A model generated the notes under the pieces. That model was given only the letters and a program-made list of their open reading frames with translations, did not search any database and was not told where the DNA came from. Made by a program: the position numbers and the translations under genes. From Vanilla planifolia (taxonomy: Eukaryota > Streptophyta > Magnoliopsida > Asparagales > Orchidaceae), in the NCBI GenBank assembly GCA_023846275.1, contig JAIUJO010000072.1:1695599-1759598 (forward strand): 64,000 nt of DNA, in the 5' to 3' direction. This document shows, in pieces, positions 48,908 through 61,420 of this stretch (position 1 is the first letter of the stretch; each line of letters opens with the position of its first letter).

Positions 48908-49494
48908 ATGCTTGTTTTAGGAACTTACATGATTTTTAATTTATCATTAAGTAATTATGTTTTAAATTTATGCATTTATTAGTTATTATTTTTTATTAAA
49001 AAATATATATATAAAAGAGAAACAAAAAAAATCTTGTTTTCAACTTTTATGCTATAACAATTCTTTATTTATATTTTCTCTTTTTATTATATTTTAGGAT
49101 TTATTTGCTTTTTTTAAGATCCCAAATTAAGAAATTATTTCCAACCATAGTTGACCACTAGGTTTGGAAAACATTGTAAAATATTTAATTCTTGACTAGT
49201 GTAACCGCCCAAGCACTTAGTAATACAACATGCAAATCTTGAATTAACTTAATTGATATAAGAGCTAACAACAACCTTAGAAACATGCATTGATTGATTA
49301 CAACAATGTACAAATGGTAGATGAAATGGAGCCTATATATCAAGTATCTGTATGACAAGTGACACTAAAGTTGTTGAAATGTCAACTAAAAATGAACCTA
49401 ACAAAAGAAACAGTGGAGCTAGGCATCGAGCAACTTGATAAACCCATGTTAGAAGACACGACAGGAACGATAACCACTGATTAACATGGTTAAA

Positions 49495-50270
49495 ATAGAA
49501 GATCCTACATTTGATGGTCGTTTAGGCCCTAAGGGATATCAAGATTAGAAAATGGGAACAAAGCATTATTTTGATTGGTATGGCCTTAGTGACTATCGAA
49601 AGTACTAATTTATAAAAACAAAGGTCTCATCTCAAGTCATATTATTTGTTAGCACATCAAAAAAGTAATATTTTGATGAAACTTAAGCATTGCCCTATTC
49701 ATGGAAAGAAGTCAAGATACATGAATACGTTAAATATGTACGACCTCTTATTCAAGTAAATTTTTTGGATAATTAGTAAGGTTTATCTCAAGTTCAAAAC
49801 ACTTTTGATGAATGCATTGCCAAATTAGAATATTATATGCTTAGATGAGATTTATAAAAATTAGATCAAGTAATATTGTCTTGATTTTAATTTGTGCATA
49901 AAGATTCCATTAAAAATGAGTTATACTAGAGAGATGTTACTTGCTTAAAAAGGGCATATAAAGTTTCCTGTGTTGTAAAAAGACTTAGATGATTAATTGC
50001 TCATATGACAAATTATTTCTATCACGTCTCACACTCAAACTTATACAAGTAGTCCAATTACTCTAATTATTTCTACACGATAAGCAACCCTTGCCCCTCC
50101 AACTATATTACCAACCAATCAAATCTAACCATTAGACAAACTATCCACTAGTTTTAGAGTTGAGTGTTATCATTATCATGGGAGAGGGCATGTTGTAACC
50201 TAATGCCCTAAGAGAGCCTTAAACATAGACATGTAGAAAGATGTATAAGAAAGCATTTAAGTTGAGGAAA
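49495..50270 (+). pseudogene. Ty3/gypsy Gag relic with zinc knuckle
   Basis: Starts recognisably at 49501 with DPTFDGRLGPKGYQD, then YFDWYGLSDYRK, PYSWKEVKIHEY, TFDECIAKLEYYMLR and KDSIKNELY. This is the order of a plant Ty3/gypsy Gag (retrotransposon gag domain). The CCHC knuckle at 50165-50206 reads C-Y-H-Y-H-G-R-G-H-V-V-T-stop-C: the second Cys is Tyr (TGT to TAT) and the residue before the last Cys is a stop (TAA, probably from CAA). Several in-frame stops and at least two frameshifts break it. The protein would coat element RNA in virus-like particles; this copy cannot. Confidence 0.8.
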
Positions 50271-50429
50271 AGGAGGTTATATAGCAAGATGAGGACAATG
50301 AAGAAGAATTACAATCACTAGGTGAAATTATTTATTATATTGAAGCACCCATAACTATTGTGAGATACACTTTGACTACACCAATGCAACGAATGTTTGG
50401 CTATAAACTATCATATTTAATAACTTCAT

Positions 50430-50740
50430 TAGAACTAAAGCCAAAACTTGCAAGATAAATATAGATAATGGTAGTTATATTACTGTCCTAGCATATACTT
50501 CTACAAAAAGAATAATTTTAACACTCAATGAATATCCCTACCCATACATAACATCTCAGATAATAAAACCTCACTTTTCATATGATAAAAGTGTTGTGCT
50601 TTGTGAACATTTGGTTAATATTATGAGGAATTATGGTGTGATGTAATCTTAATACAATCAACCTAACTTTTAGAAGGCATTGTTAATAAGATCATGATGC
50701 CATCTTAAATAGAAAACCTAACACATGCACTTTCTAATCC
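50430..50740 (+). pseudogene. Ty3/gypsy protease relic
   Basis: The active-site region reads IDNGSYITVLA from 50461. Retroviral-type aspartic proteases have D-S/T-G, so the Ser/Thr here is Asn (AAT, one G-to-A step from AGT). Downstream, VVLCEHLVNI near 50590 fits the family's VLCDVVPM-like strand. DHDAILNRKPNTCTF near 50690 fits the segment between protease and RT. Frameshifts are present between these blocks. Confidence 0.7.
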
Positions 50741-50904
50741 AAGACTCTAAAGGAAAATGATAAATGGAAAGAAAAATTACTTAGTATCATATTACTAGCT
50801 GAGACTGATAGAGATATAGCTAACAATTAGGTTTTTTGGCTTGTGATAAATAGAAAAGCCCTTATTAGTGTAACCATATTAGCACTCATAATCTAACCCT
50901 TATT

Positions 50905-51060
50905 AAAAGAATTTTTAGATATATTTCTCTATGATTTACAGACAAACTCCCATATTTAGGAGACACTCAACCTCGTAGAGATCTAGTTTCTAGCTCCTTA
51001 GTATAATCTTTGCCACATCATGAAGTAAATCCATCAATTCAAGTAAAATATAAATTTAAA
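50905..51060 (+). pseudogene. N-terminal stub of the Ty3/gypsy RT domain
   Basis: PLLKEFLDIFLYDLQTN starts near 50905 and is followed by ETLNLVEI and FLAP. It matches the plant Ty3/gypsy start of RT (LLKEF.DVFP.ELP...PP.R...H.I...PGA). The reading stops before the palm: no YxDD box, no FxGS and no RNase H motif follows. Confidence 0.65.
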
Positions 51061-51179
51061 TCAACTAGTTATCCCTAGAATGATGAAGAAAAAATAGTCA
51101 AGAAAATTTAAGCCATCATCTTTATAGCCTATTAGAAGATGTCATAACTTGGGATCATTTATTGTAATGCTTTGAATTC

Positions 51180-51625
51180 ACTAGTTAAACAAGTTTGAGT
51201 CATTTTGAAGCTTGTTTTAAAAATCATCATCAATGTCATATTGATTTGATCCCTACACCACATGATTTCTATACTTCTAAGTTTGTTAATTGTTCTACAA
51301 TTCATAGTTCATCATTGCATAAACATGTTGCAAAACACATTTATTTAAAAAAAATAAAATATTTCAATGACTACCACATTCTTGTTAACTACCTAGAGAA
51401 TTTGTTGAGAGTATTTGTTTAATGATCTATGTTAGGTGTTAGATTTTCTATTAGCAGCCCTCAAGAAATTTCATGCTTAAGGTTTTGGTTTATTCAGAAT
51501 TGTTAAAATACTTGGAATCAACAAATATATTTTTGATTTACCCAAAGATTATGGAATAAATGCCACCTTTAATATTTATGATTTTTTACCATATAGAAAA
51601 CCACATTCAATACCTAATGGCCCTT
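51180..51625 (+). pseudogene. C-terminal end of Ty3/gypsy integrase
   Basis: Two blocks in different frames. The first (51195-51422) begins SHFEACFKNHH and contains HIDLIPTPHD, SKFVN and LHKHVAKHI. This is the family's S-P-F-E...P-x-D-L-x-P-x-P stretch followed by the helix before the C-terminal domain. The second (51481-51600) reads GFGLFRIVKILGINKYIFDL and then PKDYGINATFNIYDFLPYRK, the G-P-F-x-I...D-L-P...T-F-N-V-x-D-L-x-P-Y signature. The zinc-binding and catalytic D-D-E parts of integrase are missing. Confidence 0.8.
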
Positions 51626-52089
51626 TTAAAACTTTTTCAATCATTGTCGAGGGAACAAATCTGACCATTACACTTTGCCACATATTTTGAGCTGAGAGAT
51701 TAAGTGAAGCAAAAGTTAGATGATCAAATAAGTTTCAGAATGGTTCAAGCACATCTAAGATTATTAGTATGTTGGTGAGTCCATCTTCCCTATGACGATA
51801 TTTCGTTACAAAAGAAGAGCTTCACTGCCTAAATAAGAGATGTTAGAGTAGTAACTAAGCTTTCACACTCACTCCATTTTGTTGAATGCTCTATCACCTG
51901 AGAAGGATCATTTAGTAGTGGCCCATAATTTGTGTTAAAGATCCATTATGCGGTGTACTAACCCTATTGAAATTCAAAATCAACCTAAGAATGACTCTAC
52001 TACTCATTAATTTGCACTATCATTATAGTTCCAAGGGTTAATTGTGTTAGATTGTTGTTTATTACAAATTTCACTAAAATATTTATCAA

Positions 52090-53350
52090 TTCAAAAATTT
52101 ATTTGCATCTAAACTTTAGTTTAAAAAGTTTGAAGATCAACTACTAGCCATATAGATTTTTTTATCTATAAATTCAGTACTTGATAACCTTATAAATTTG
52201 TTCATATGGAATTAGATTAAACATGACTTAAAAAAGGATTAAAATTAAGTTTTGGGTAGCTTTTGCTATACTTCACCATCTTTACTAATACCATCAATAG
52301 CCAATGACCCCACAAGTGCTGACCTGCTAAACTCCCTCCAACCCTTTGAACTCATTGACCTGCTCAACCCATGTTAACCCATCAACACGAGTAGACTCAA
52401 TCTATTAGCATGCCTAGCCCATAAACCCATGCTCCTTTACTCTAACCCATGTTGACTCAAAAATCATACATTAGGTGTCACGTGCCTCTCCCCACACACT
52501 ACATAGGTCGCATGGCTTGTCGCCTCATTGCATATCAAAATGTTAGCTAAAATGCTTAAACCAATTTTGGAACTAAATATAAAAATAAATTTTACAACTT
52601 TTGAGGACAAATTATTTGCCAGAATTCAAAGTATTTCTTTTGAAATTTGAGGGCACTTTTAAAAATTTGAAATATTTTTTAGAATTCCAAAAGGTGTAAC
52701 TTAGTATTCTTAAATATTCTTTCAAATTCCTATGTTAGAAAAATATTATTGTACCCATATGATCTTTATAAATAAGGATTCTTACCATGTTGTACAAAAT
52801 ATAATTTTGAATGAAGTAATGAATTGCTACCACCAAGCATCTTTGATATGAGAATGTGTGATTTATCTAATGGTGTTATTCATGAGTTTCCCTATGAAGG
52901 CAAGCAGAGGCTCAAAAGAGATGATTTGGACTCATTTATTCAACTTCTTGAAAGAGCATCAATTCATGAAGAAAGTTCCTTGCAACTTTGCTCTAACTTT
53001 TTGGAAATTTAAATTTCACAACAAAATATGTCTTTTAAGCAAGTGATTATGTGATTTTGTGTTTGGCATTTTAAGAACTTCACATGTGTTTGCTCCATAC
53101 CACTACTCCAACATGAGAGCTTTCTATGTGGGTTTTTAGAACCACTTTTCTTTTATGTGAACATCACTTATGTTAAAATAAGCATAAGCCCTTGGCTTCT
53201 AAGAAACATTCTTTCTTGCCCAACAATACTAGGAATTTTTAATTCTAAATATAAAGAACCTTAGGTTGCAATATATAGCTTGAACCTATGCATTTCTTCT
53301 ACAAACTTTTATTGGTGAAATTATGTCTAAAAGATTTTCTTAAATTCCTT
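52090..53350 (+). repeat. 3' LTR (copy B) of the Ty3/gypsy relic
   Basis: Partner of copy A with the same block order: aaccctttgaactcattgac, aacttagtattct, TATAAATA at 52767, gttgtacaaaatataatttt, gaatgaagtaatgaattgct, gaggctcaaaag, cttggcttct and ctaggaatttttaattc. The overlapping open frames at 52824-53012 and 52858-53046 are internal LTR sequence and not conserved in A or C. The edges are uncertain by tens of bases. Confidence 0.8.
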
Positions 53351-56300
53351 TTTAAACTAAACATTTGAAACCTAAAAGTACAAAGTTTAATACATGATAA
53401 CTATAGAAGAGACAAACATTAAAATTAGAATTATTTAAAGTTTTAAATAAAATTGTTGAAAAAAAGTATATGCATCAACTTTCTTTACCAAAAAGAATAC
53501 CCATGTAAAAGTAATAAATGTCACCAGTAATCACAAATTCAATTTTTTTAACTCTTAGGGATCATGAATGAATTGGAAGAAATAATTCCATTTGAAGTAG
53601 ATCTAATGGTTGAATAGTTAAAACAATAATGACATGTTCAAAGCATTCACGAGCTTCATTTCATAGTTTGAAGAGTAAGAACCTTATCAAAATTAATGAT
53701 CAATATTTCGTTAACCTTGTTAAGTTTAGAACCTTTCTTTAAATAAAGCTCACTAGCATGCCAAACTCAAGAATGCCAAAGCCGTGGACCAAGGTATTAA
53801 GATTAAAGACATTTTATTTTAACACTTTTAAAGATAAAGAAATTATGTTATATACATTATACCTCTAAAGTAAATAACTATTATCTTATTCTAAAGAAAC
53901 AATGACACATTTTAAGAATTAAATTCACTGGTTATCTACTATTACGTTAATCGAAAATACTATGAAGGTTATTTGTTTGTCCGTCATGATGAAGAACTTT
54001 AATAACTTTGCATGAACATGTAATTTTTAGTAGTGTCACCAATAGTCATGAAACTGCCACCACCCAAGACCTTTCATGATTTAACATTGGAAAACATAGT
54101 GCTCATATGCTAGGAGCATGCACAATCAGGCCACCACATGCTTCTAGTTGCACCTAATTAATGGCATACCAACAATGTATTCTCATGAATGTATTAGCAA
54201 CATTAGTGTGCCTAAAACCACACATGCTTGACATGATTATTTTCTTCTATACAAAAACAGAAACGTTTACAAACATATATCTAATTCTACAATTATTTTT
54301 TATATGACTAATTTTTCAAAACCAGTAGAAGTAGTGTTTGTTAATGTATTGTAGAAGTATGAATTATAGCAAGGCTTTTTAACTTTATAAGGGCATAGCA
54401 CTTCCATCTGTTGTGAAGACATATTTTCCATGGCAATAGTTTCTATAGGAATACTATTTATGCATTTTGAGTACATACCAAAATGTGATTTTCTTTTCAT
54501 TCTATTGTGGTTTATACAGCTTATCATTTAACTTCTCATAGAAAATTATATCTAAGAAATTCTTTTTAAAAAGGAAACTAGTTTTTAAATAATTTTTAAA
54601 TCATTATTTAGTCATTAAATGCATTTTTTTACATCAAATGTGTTTCAAAACTAGGAATATTCATCATTAAAGTAGTCAAAGTTGCCTTTAGTCCAAAAGT
54701 AGGTTATTGATATGTTTATTTTATCCCTTTTCTTGGAATTTAGAGAACCTTAGTCACTCTTATTGTAGCCTTGAAGATGCAATCATAAAACCAAGTTGTT
54801 AATTACTAATGAATGTTTTTGTTTTTTGTATTTATGTAGTCTTTGATCAAGAATGTGCCAACTATATATCCATGTAGGGACATTACATTTGAAATTAGAA
54901 GAAGATTAGAGACCATCAAACAAGGGTGGCTTAACTTGCATAGGAAAAAAGAACTCATCTTATTTATGCATTGCTAAAACATGTCTTTTGGGTAGTAATA
55001 TTCTCTAGATTTACATTAGTTTAATCATAATATCACTACATGCTATTTTAGAGTAAATTCATTTAATAGAATAATGAAATCAAGTGTAAAATAGGATATC
55101 AATTTTAGCCTAATGATTGTATAATAGATGTCTAATATCATACTTGTATGACATACATTCCAGCTTAAGGCTACAATTAAAGCCTAATATTGTCATGTTG
55201 CCATATCAATACGATGGGTATAATTTTGCTCACATTCTAAATAATGTATAAGAAGTGCATACTTAATTGTGCAAGGAGTTGGCCTTTTACTTTTGTCATA
55301 AATGCTTTGAGCATCAAGCTTCCATTGATGTAATATGAGTAAGAGATTTCATTCATATTAATGCTTACTTATTTACTCTTAAGGATTACTGTATGCAAGC
55401 TATCTTGTTGTCAAATATATATAATTATTATATCATATTGATATCACTCAAAAATAACAATTTAATGTTGTCACCCAAAATGTAGTTCTTATATAATTAC
55501 TTAAGATTTTGATCTAGGATATTCTTGTATTAAATTAAAGCCATTATAATACTATGATAGTCGTATCTTATAAGTACCATAATTACTATAATTGATGGTC
55601 CTTGCTAATTTGTGAGAATGATCAATGTATTAACCATTTATGATTCATTAATCTTCAGAAGTAGAAACAGAAGGATTAGAATAAATATGGTCGTAATAAC
55701 ATCAAAAAGTAATGAATATGATCAATAGTTAAGGTTTTAGTAGTTAATAATTGTATTGCTATACAAATAGTTTTCTTATATGATCACATCAAACCATATT
55801 TTTTCAATGGTTTGCCTCTTAGTAAAACAAATATATAGTAAAGTAGTTTTCTATAATCAAATATATATGATTTATTTAAACTATAAATATAAAATATATT
55901 ATAGTAATACAATCTATAAGACTATATGGTATGATATATATGTACAAGGAATGAACCATTAAACTATGTTTGGGTGATGCATTATATGAACAACTATCTT
56001 TAACTTGTTTTTTTTAAAACGTTTTCGATATTAAGGTGTTCTTCGTTTCTTTTTCATCATCATGATAAAATATAGCTAATGTGTTAATATGAACATAATC
56101 ATGATTGTGTAATATCTATTTTAATAGACTTTGGGGAGGATAATTAGCCATTTGAAGATCCAAAATTTTCTTTAGGATTAACATTAGTTTAAATAGATTA
56201 AGGTTTTAAAGATAAGATGCCAATGTCACAAATTGCAAAATTTAGAGTTTAAGGAAAGGGCTAAATTACCATCTCACCTCACTGTAGTTATATTACCAAT

Positions 56301-56829
56301 TGATTTCTACTTCCTCTGCTACATTTCTTCTCATTTGATTAATATTGCAATATCATATTCCTATTATCATCTTGTTTGGTGACACATTATTTAAAATAGG
56401 ATTAAAGGTATGTGTTTTTGCATGTGTTGTTTATGAAAAGATCTATTCTTAATTGTTTAGACAAAATTCTTATATTGTTTTGGTTTCTTCTGTAAACACC
56501 ATTATTTTATTTCATCAACTCCTACCCAATATGACAAAAGGAATTGTTTAGTGGAAGCCAAATTAGGTTATTTGTGGTGGACATAAGCTTTGTTTAACAC
56601 GAGAGAACAAAAAAAAATCATGTTAATACATTTTCTTGTTTGTCATTTGTGTTATGTTTTTCACTTGTTTACACATTACTGCAATGGTTATTTTAATCAT
56701 TCCATTCAAATTCAAGTTGTTTTAAAAAATTGGTCACTTAATATTTTATAAATGTCATAATTCACCCCTTCTATTAGTATTTGTTCTCCTTAAGTTTAAT
56801 AAAAAGTATTAGAAAAATGTTTTGATCAA
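53351..56829. other. AT-rich decayed region, no gene recognised
   Basis: About 3.5 kb with stops in all frames. The longest open frames (54300-54527 on the minus strand, 55780-55962 on +) show no motif. The right part probably includes the undetected start of the plus-strand copia element. Confidence 0.5.
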
Positions 56830-59350
56830 GAAACAAATTTCTATGACAAGATGCTAAAGGCTCATCTTATAGAGGACAATGCTATTTTGTGTGAAGGAAC
56901 ATCATCCCATCAATCAGATTTTATTAAAATGTGAATATTATATGTATTAGAAAAATAAGATATCCTTGTTTTTAGATGTGACTAAACATTTTTTTTATTT
57001 ACCCAACTAAATTAATATTTGCTAAAAGAGTTAAGAAGTGACTTTACTATCTCAATCCTAAGAAAAGGCACAAATTACTAATGAACTGTTACATAATGAA
57101 TATCTTATATTATGGATTATCTAGATATGATTGTATTTAGGAGTTTCTATTGTTCACATATGATTTTGTTTAAATTTGAGGCTAATTATGAAGATATATA
57201 GCAAGTGAAAGAGAATATGATCAACATATTAATTCATGAATATGAGTTATTAAGAACAAATCCTTAAAAATTTGTGCAATCAATGTTTACTCTCTTTACA
57301 AATATTACCAATGGTTTATCTAATCTTTGAATAAGGTTTTTTATATAAGAAACAATTTGTAAAGATCTACTTATACTCTGATAGTAGTATGGTCGAATGG
57401 TGATTACCTCAAAAATAATAAAAGATATTTCTATATACTAAGTAGATCTATTAGTTTGATTGCTCCTCATGAATGACATTGACCTTGCATAGAAGAAGAG
57501 TAAAGAACGAAAAGAAATGAAGCAGAAGAATAAGAAAAATGTGAACCTCTTTCTTCTATGGTGGACTCTATCTTACACTATAGCTTGTTAATCTCCAGCT
57601 TGGCAACTAAAATCTTTAAGGTACTATATAGACTATATAAAAAGTGAAATGCATGTAAAACATTTTGGCTTTGATATGAAGAAAAAAGGTAAGATGGCAC
57701 AAATTGAGGACAACATCTGCCATGGGCACAACTTGCCTTGGCACATAAGGCCTGACTACTCGCTCTACAAGAAAAGAATTGAAAAGTTTCAATAATCAAA
57801 GAAGAAGACGAATATCACATTTAAAATCTTATTAAGTGATTTGTATAGTTCAGCATCTGATGAGGAAGTCAAGAAGCAAAGCTAGACTTATTTATTAGCT
57901 AAGGGTGACAAGTGTGATAATTTATTTGATGATGGGATGTGCTCCACCTCTTCTTCATCTTCAAATAAATTATGATGAATGGTACAATGATATTTGCATA
58001 AAGTATAGGAACTTAGCTCCAAAGTGTATTATATTGAAAGCAAAATATAAGGATTATATGGGATTTTGTGAGAATAAAAATAAAAAAAATGTAAATTATT
58101 TATTATAAGTAAAATTCATAAGATATGAGGTGGTTACATTGATAATAAAAAAATATAATGTTAACAAGAGAATTGAACAAATTTAGAAGAAAAAATTAAA
58201 ATTATAATATATTAGATGAGAGCACATCAAGATAACTCTTTTACTAATTCAAATTTTAATGATATTAATTGCAATTATCGTATGAAGATTGGTCATTTGC
58301 TTCTAATTATAAATTTAAGAGAAATGTTTATTCAATTATTGTTATATTTGTTTGGACTCAAAAAGTTACACAAAATTGCATGGGTCTCCATGACTAATGT
58401 TTGATTTTGTTTTGTATTCACGCCATACTTCAAGGACATGGGAGGATTTATGGTGTCAACATAAAGAGTGGATATTATTGACATATGACCCGACATTCTT
58501 CATTTCTCAACCACTTGAAGGAAATAGGATGAATCCAAAATTACCATTAGCAAAAATTCCAAGAAAGAAGTCGTTGGAAGGGGTACCATAAGCAACACTC
58601 AGACCACAACATGAATGGTCTTTCCTGTGCATGATTTGTTGTACAATGCTTTAAAAATTAGTCAATTATGTGGCTTAGCATTTTCTATTATGTTTAATTC
58701 ATCTGAGTGCATTATTTGTAGAGATATCATTCCTCTCGTTATCACATAAAAATATAATACTTATGTAATATATTTGTACATGGTTAGTTTTAGTAGACTA
58801 GAGTTCCTTAAATCTCATGACAATAACTCAATATTATGGCATAAGAAATTGTTTTCATCTAAGTAAATATTTACTTAATAAAATGATTATGTATGACTTA
58901 TTTAGAGCTCTAAACTATTTCCATTGGAGTGATGGCCACGTGCATGGTTCTTTTCAACTTTTAAAATAATACACATCCACTTTTAAAACTAAAATGAAAA
59001 TAATCACTAGAAGACCATTAGAGTTTTTTGCACATAAACTTATTTTTTTCTAACCATCCTAAAAGCCTAGGAGGTACAAAATATGTATTAGTTGTGGTGG
59101 ATTACTTTTTGTAATTCACTTTAGTGATGTTTCTAAGAAAGAAGAATCATGTTTTTGAAATGTTTGCAAGTTTAGTTACTATGTGTTACACCACTCTCTT
59201 TTTTTCTATTCCATATGTGACATGTACGACCAAGGAGTGTGCTTTCCTTTAGAATTTGTTATTAGTGCATTCATTCTAAATTAGTTGCCTTAACTAGCTT
59301 TTGTTTTTTTCGTGCTTAAGATTTACACAACTAATTATAAAGCTGGTTCA
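56830..59350 (+). pseudogene. Second Ty1/copia gag-integrase relic, truncated
   Basis: On + the order is Gag, then zinc knuckle, then GAG-pre-integrase, then integrase start. Gag shows INILIHEYELLRTNP (57220), FVQSMFTLFTNITNGLSNL (57267-57324), and IDLA followed by KKSKERKEMKQKNKKN (about 57490). This is the plant copia UBN2-type Gag. A degenerate CCHC knuckle starts at 58270 (C-N-Y-R-M-K-I-G-H, second Cys changed to Arg). A WHKKLFS-like pre-integrase stretch is near 58840, and RRPLEFFAHKL near 59013. PKSLGGTKYVLVVVDYF (from 59058) contains the first integrase Asp. The DNG and E parts, RT and RNase H are absent, and the LTR copy C lies ~350 bases downstream. It is related in type to the minus-strand copia relic but a separate copy. 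Confidence 0.8.
58270..58311 (+). other. Degenerate CCHC zinc knuckle of the plus-strand copia Gag
   Basis: C-N-Y-R-M-K-I-G-H-L-L-L-I-I fits C-x2-C-x4-H-x4-C with the second Cys as Arg (TGT to CGT) and the final Cys lost. It is followed by a basic stretch and a W-V-S-M-T-N-V segment, as in related copia Gags. Confidence 0.6.
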
Positions 59351-59699
59351 ACTGGCACACTTTAACTGAAACGACCATGATAAAAATGTAACCTTAGTAA
59401 CGTGAATCCTCTAAATTGGAAAACTTGAATATTGCATTAATTCATGCAATTATCAAGTAATATTGGATTCCCTTAATTCAAATCAAGAGTTAAACATGCT
59501 GTAGTAGATTTTAGAGTTTGTAATGAATCTAGAATCAATCAACTGGTAGTTTTAATTTAAGATTTTATGGAGGAGGTTTGATATTTGAGCCTTAATTATA
59601 TTCTTTCCTATAGTTTTTTGAGAAAACCTAGACATACTCATACCAAGGATGCCATACCCAAGATAAGCAAGAGAAGATTGCCTAGCCATGAGTAAAAGG
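59351..59699. other. Junction between the copia relic and LTR copy C
   Basis: AT-rich, no motif recognised. Whether copy C inserted into the copia element or the copia element was cut by a deletion cannot be decided from the sequence. Confidence 0.5.
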
Positions 59700-60893
59700 A
59701 GAAGGAAGAAACACAATAAATTAAATAAAGGCAAGCCAATTCTTGGAGTACTCCTTCACAAGGTTCAAAAGAATGGATTTAAAGATTATATAATTATAAT
59801 AGTTTTAGTTTTGTTGATGCAAACTATTATTAAAACTGATTTCAAAAATCTTAAAATAGAGTTTTGTTCTATTTTTGCCACCATTTGGTATTGTCTATCT
59901 TCATTATAGTCATTGTTAGCAAGCATTACCTCTTCTCAAGTCAACCTAAGCGGCCCACTCAACCTGTATAAACCCCTCAAACCCTTTGATCTAGTCGACT
60001 GGCACCAACACATAAACCCATGTCTCCTCATCAACATGTGCTCATAAGATCCACAAACAAGCCTAACCCATCAATCCACACCAACACATCAATCAGTGTT
60101 GATTCAGTGTTGCTTGTCATGCACAAATCCTGTATCACACTACCTCACCGCTCACAAGACCAATGCTTGAAATGCAGAGGCTTGCTTTGGTGAGCCTCTA
60201 TCATTTAAATTTATAATTTTATAAAGAAATATTTTTAGTAGAATTCAAAAAATTTCTATTTTAATTCGTGGTGACATTTATAATTCTAAAATACCTTTTA
60301 AATTTCAAAAATGTGTTACTTAGTATTCTCAAATATCTTTTCATATTCCAATGTTAACAAGTTACTATTATGTCATTGAGGTCTCTATAAATATGAATGC
60401 ACACCAAGTTGTACATAAGATAATCATTGAATGAAGAAACAAAGTATTGCAACCAAGCTTGTTTTATGTGGGGATATCCCAAGCCATTATCTAATCTTCA
60501 GAAAACTATCAAAACACCATGGAAATTCATAACTACTATAGTTTTATTTTTCAAGGAATTTACACATTACAACCAAGCTTCTCATTTATGCTTGTGACCA
60601 TGTGATTTCATATTTGGTATTCTATGAACTCAACATGTATGTTTATCTTACCCCTTCACTAGCAACATTAATATTTTACGTGTGAGTTATTAAAACAACG
60701 TTTTCATTCGATTGAGATCCCTTCTATTAAAACTGAATGCTAGCCCATGGGTGGTTAGAAACGTTCTTACTTATTATGTGTTTTTTAATTCAAAACAACA
60801 GGCACCATGGGTAAGCTCTTGTATTGATATATTTCTTGTACATAAGCACATCTCAATTTTCTATAAGCTAAAATAGATTTTAGTATATCAACT
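59700..60893 (+). repeat. Third LTR (copy C) of the Ty3/gypsy family
   Basis: Same block order as copies A and B: tcaaaccctttgatctagtc, acttagtattctcaaatat, TATAAATA at 60386-60393, gttgtacataagataat, attgaatgaagaaac, gaaacgttcttacttatt and an end near acttaca. A weak primer-site counterpart (tgttatcattca, 60910-60921, 7 of 12 matches) follows. Copy C is either a solo LTR or the 5' LTR of an element whose body is lost or replaced. It has the same strand as the A-B element. Confidence 0.75.
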
Positions 60894-60939
60894 TACATCA
60901 AACATTTAGTGTTATCATTCAGGCAATTACATTGACTTA

Positions 60940-61420
60940 ATATTAGAGAAAATAATTTCTAGTAAACAATTTGAGGATGAAAGAGTTGAACTAATTAAAG
61001 CAAAAGATTAGCTTATAGAGTGACGTAAAAAGAAAGAGGTATTCTACTGTTAGATGGCTAGAACTAGATGGCTTAAAGAGGGTGGCAAGAATACCCAAAA
61101 GAAGGGACCTTCAGCATACCACTTGCATGGAATGTCATCATAAAAAAGTTCTTCATATTGTAGTTAATAGAAATGATGTAGAAAGTCAATTGCCTCACTA
61201 AGTTCTCTTTCACAATTTAAGGAATCTAAAATAAAGATAGCATTTCCCAGAAGAATTACATAGACTCAATATTTATTTTGGTAGCAAAATGTTCTTACAT
61301 TACTAATAAGGAGACTTTAGATCATTCTTGTAGAATTTGTCATATGGCAAAAAGTGGATTGTCTTTCTTTCTCATTGCATTAGCAATCTTTCAAGCAGAG
61401 ACACATAACATTTTGAATAT
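60940..61420 (+). pseudogene. LINE-type reverse transcriptase N-terminal fragment
   Basis: In one frame from about 60945: FEDERVELIKAKD, stop, RKKKEVFYC, stop, then MARTRWLKEGGKNTQK (61054-61101). Plant L1 LINE ORF2 proteins carry an R-x-R-W-L-K-E-G-D-x-N-T-x-F-F-H stretch between the endonuclease and RT domains. Here the Asp after G is Gly and F-F-H is lost by a frameshift. A later frame gives IVVNRNDVES near 61155, fitting the following I-x-x-x-x-x-G segment. No endonuclease or RT catalytic motif is visible. The short open frame at 61278-61463 may be its continuation in another frame. Confidence 0.55.

Larger units (their letters stand above)
47600..53350 (+). mobile_element. Ty3/gypsy retrotransposon relic with both LTRs, RT-integrase core deleted
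   Basis: Two diverged LTRs (about 47600-48886 and 52090-53350) flank an internal region of about 3.2 kb. Reading left to right on + it holds a primer-site remnant, Gag with a zinc knuckle, protease, the first residues of the RT domain and the C-terminal end of integrase. This order is that of Ty3/gypsy, where integrase follows RT. Intact plant elements of this type have about 4.5-5.5 kb between the LTRs, and the missing part is the RT palm, RNase H and integrase core. Stops and frameshifts occur throughout. The integrase tail resembles chromovirus-type plant elements, but no chromodomain is visible. LTR edges are approximate because the TG/CA ends have decayed. Confidence 0.85.

Noticed and set aside
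52824..53046. Two overlapping ~62-codon open frames
   Set aside because: Located in LTR copy B and not conserved in A or C.
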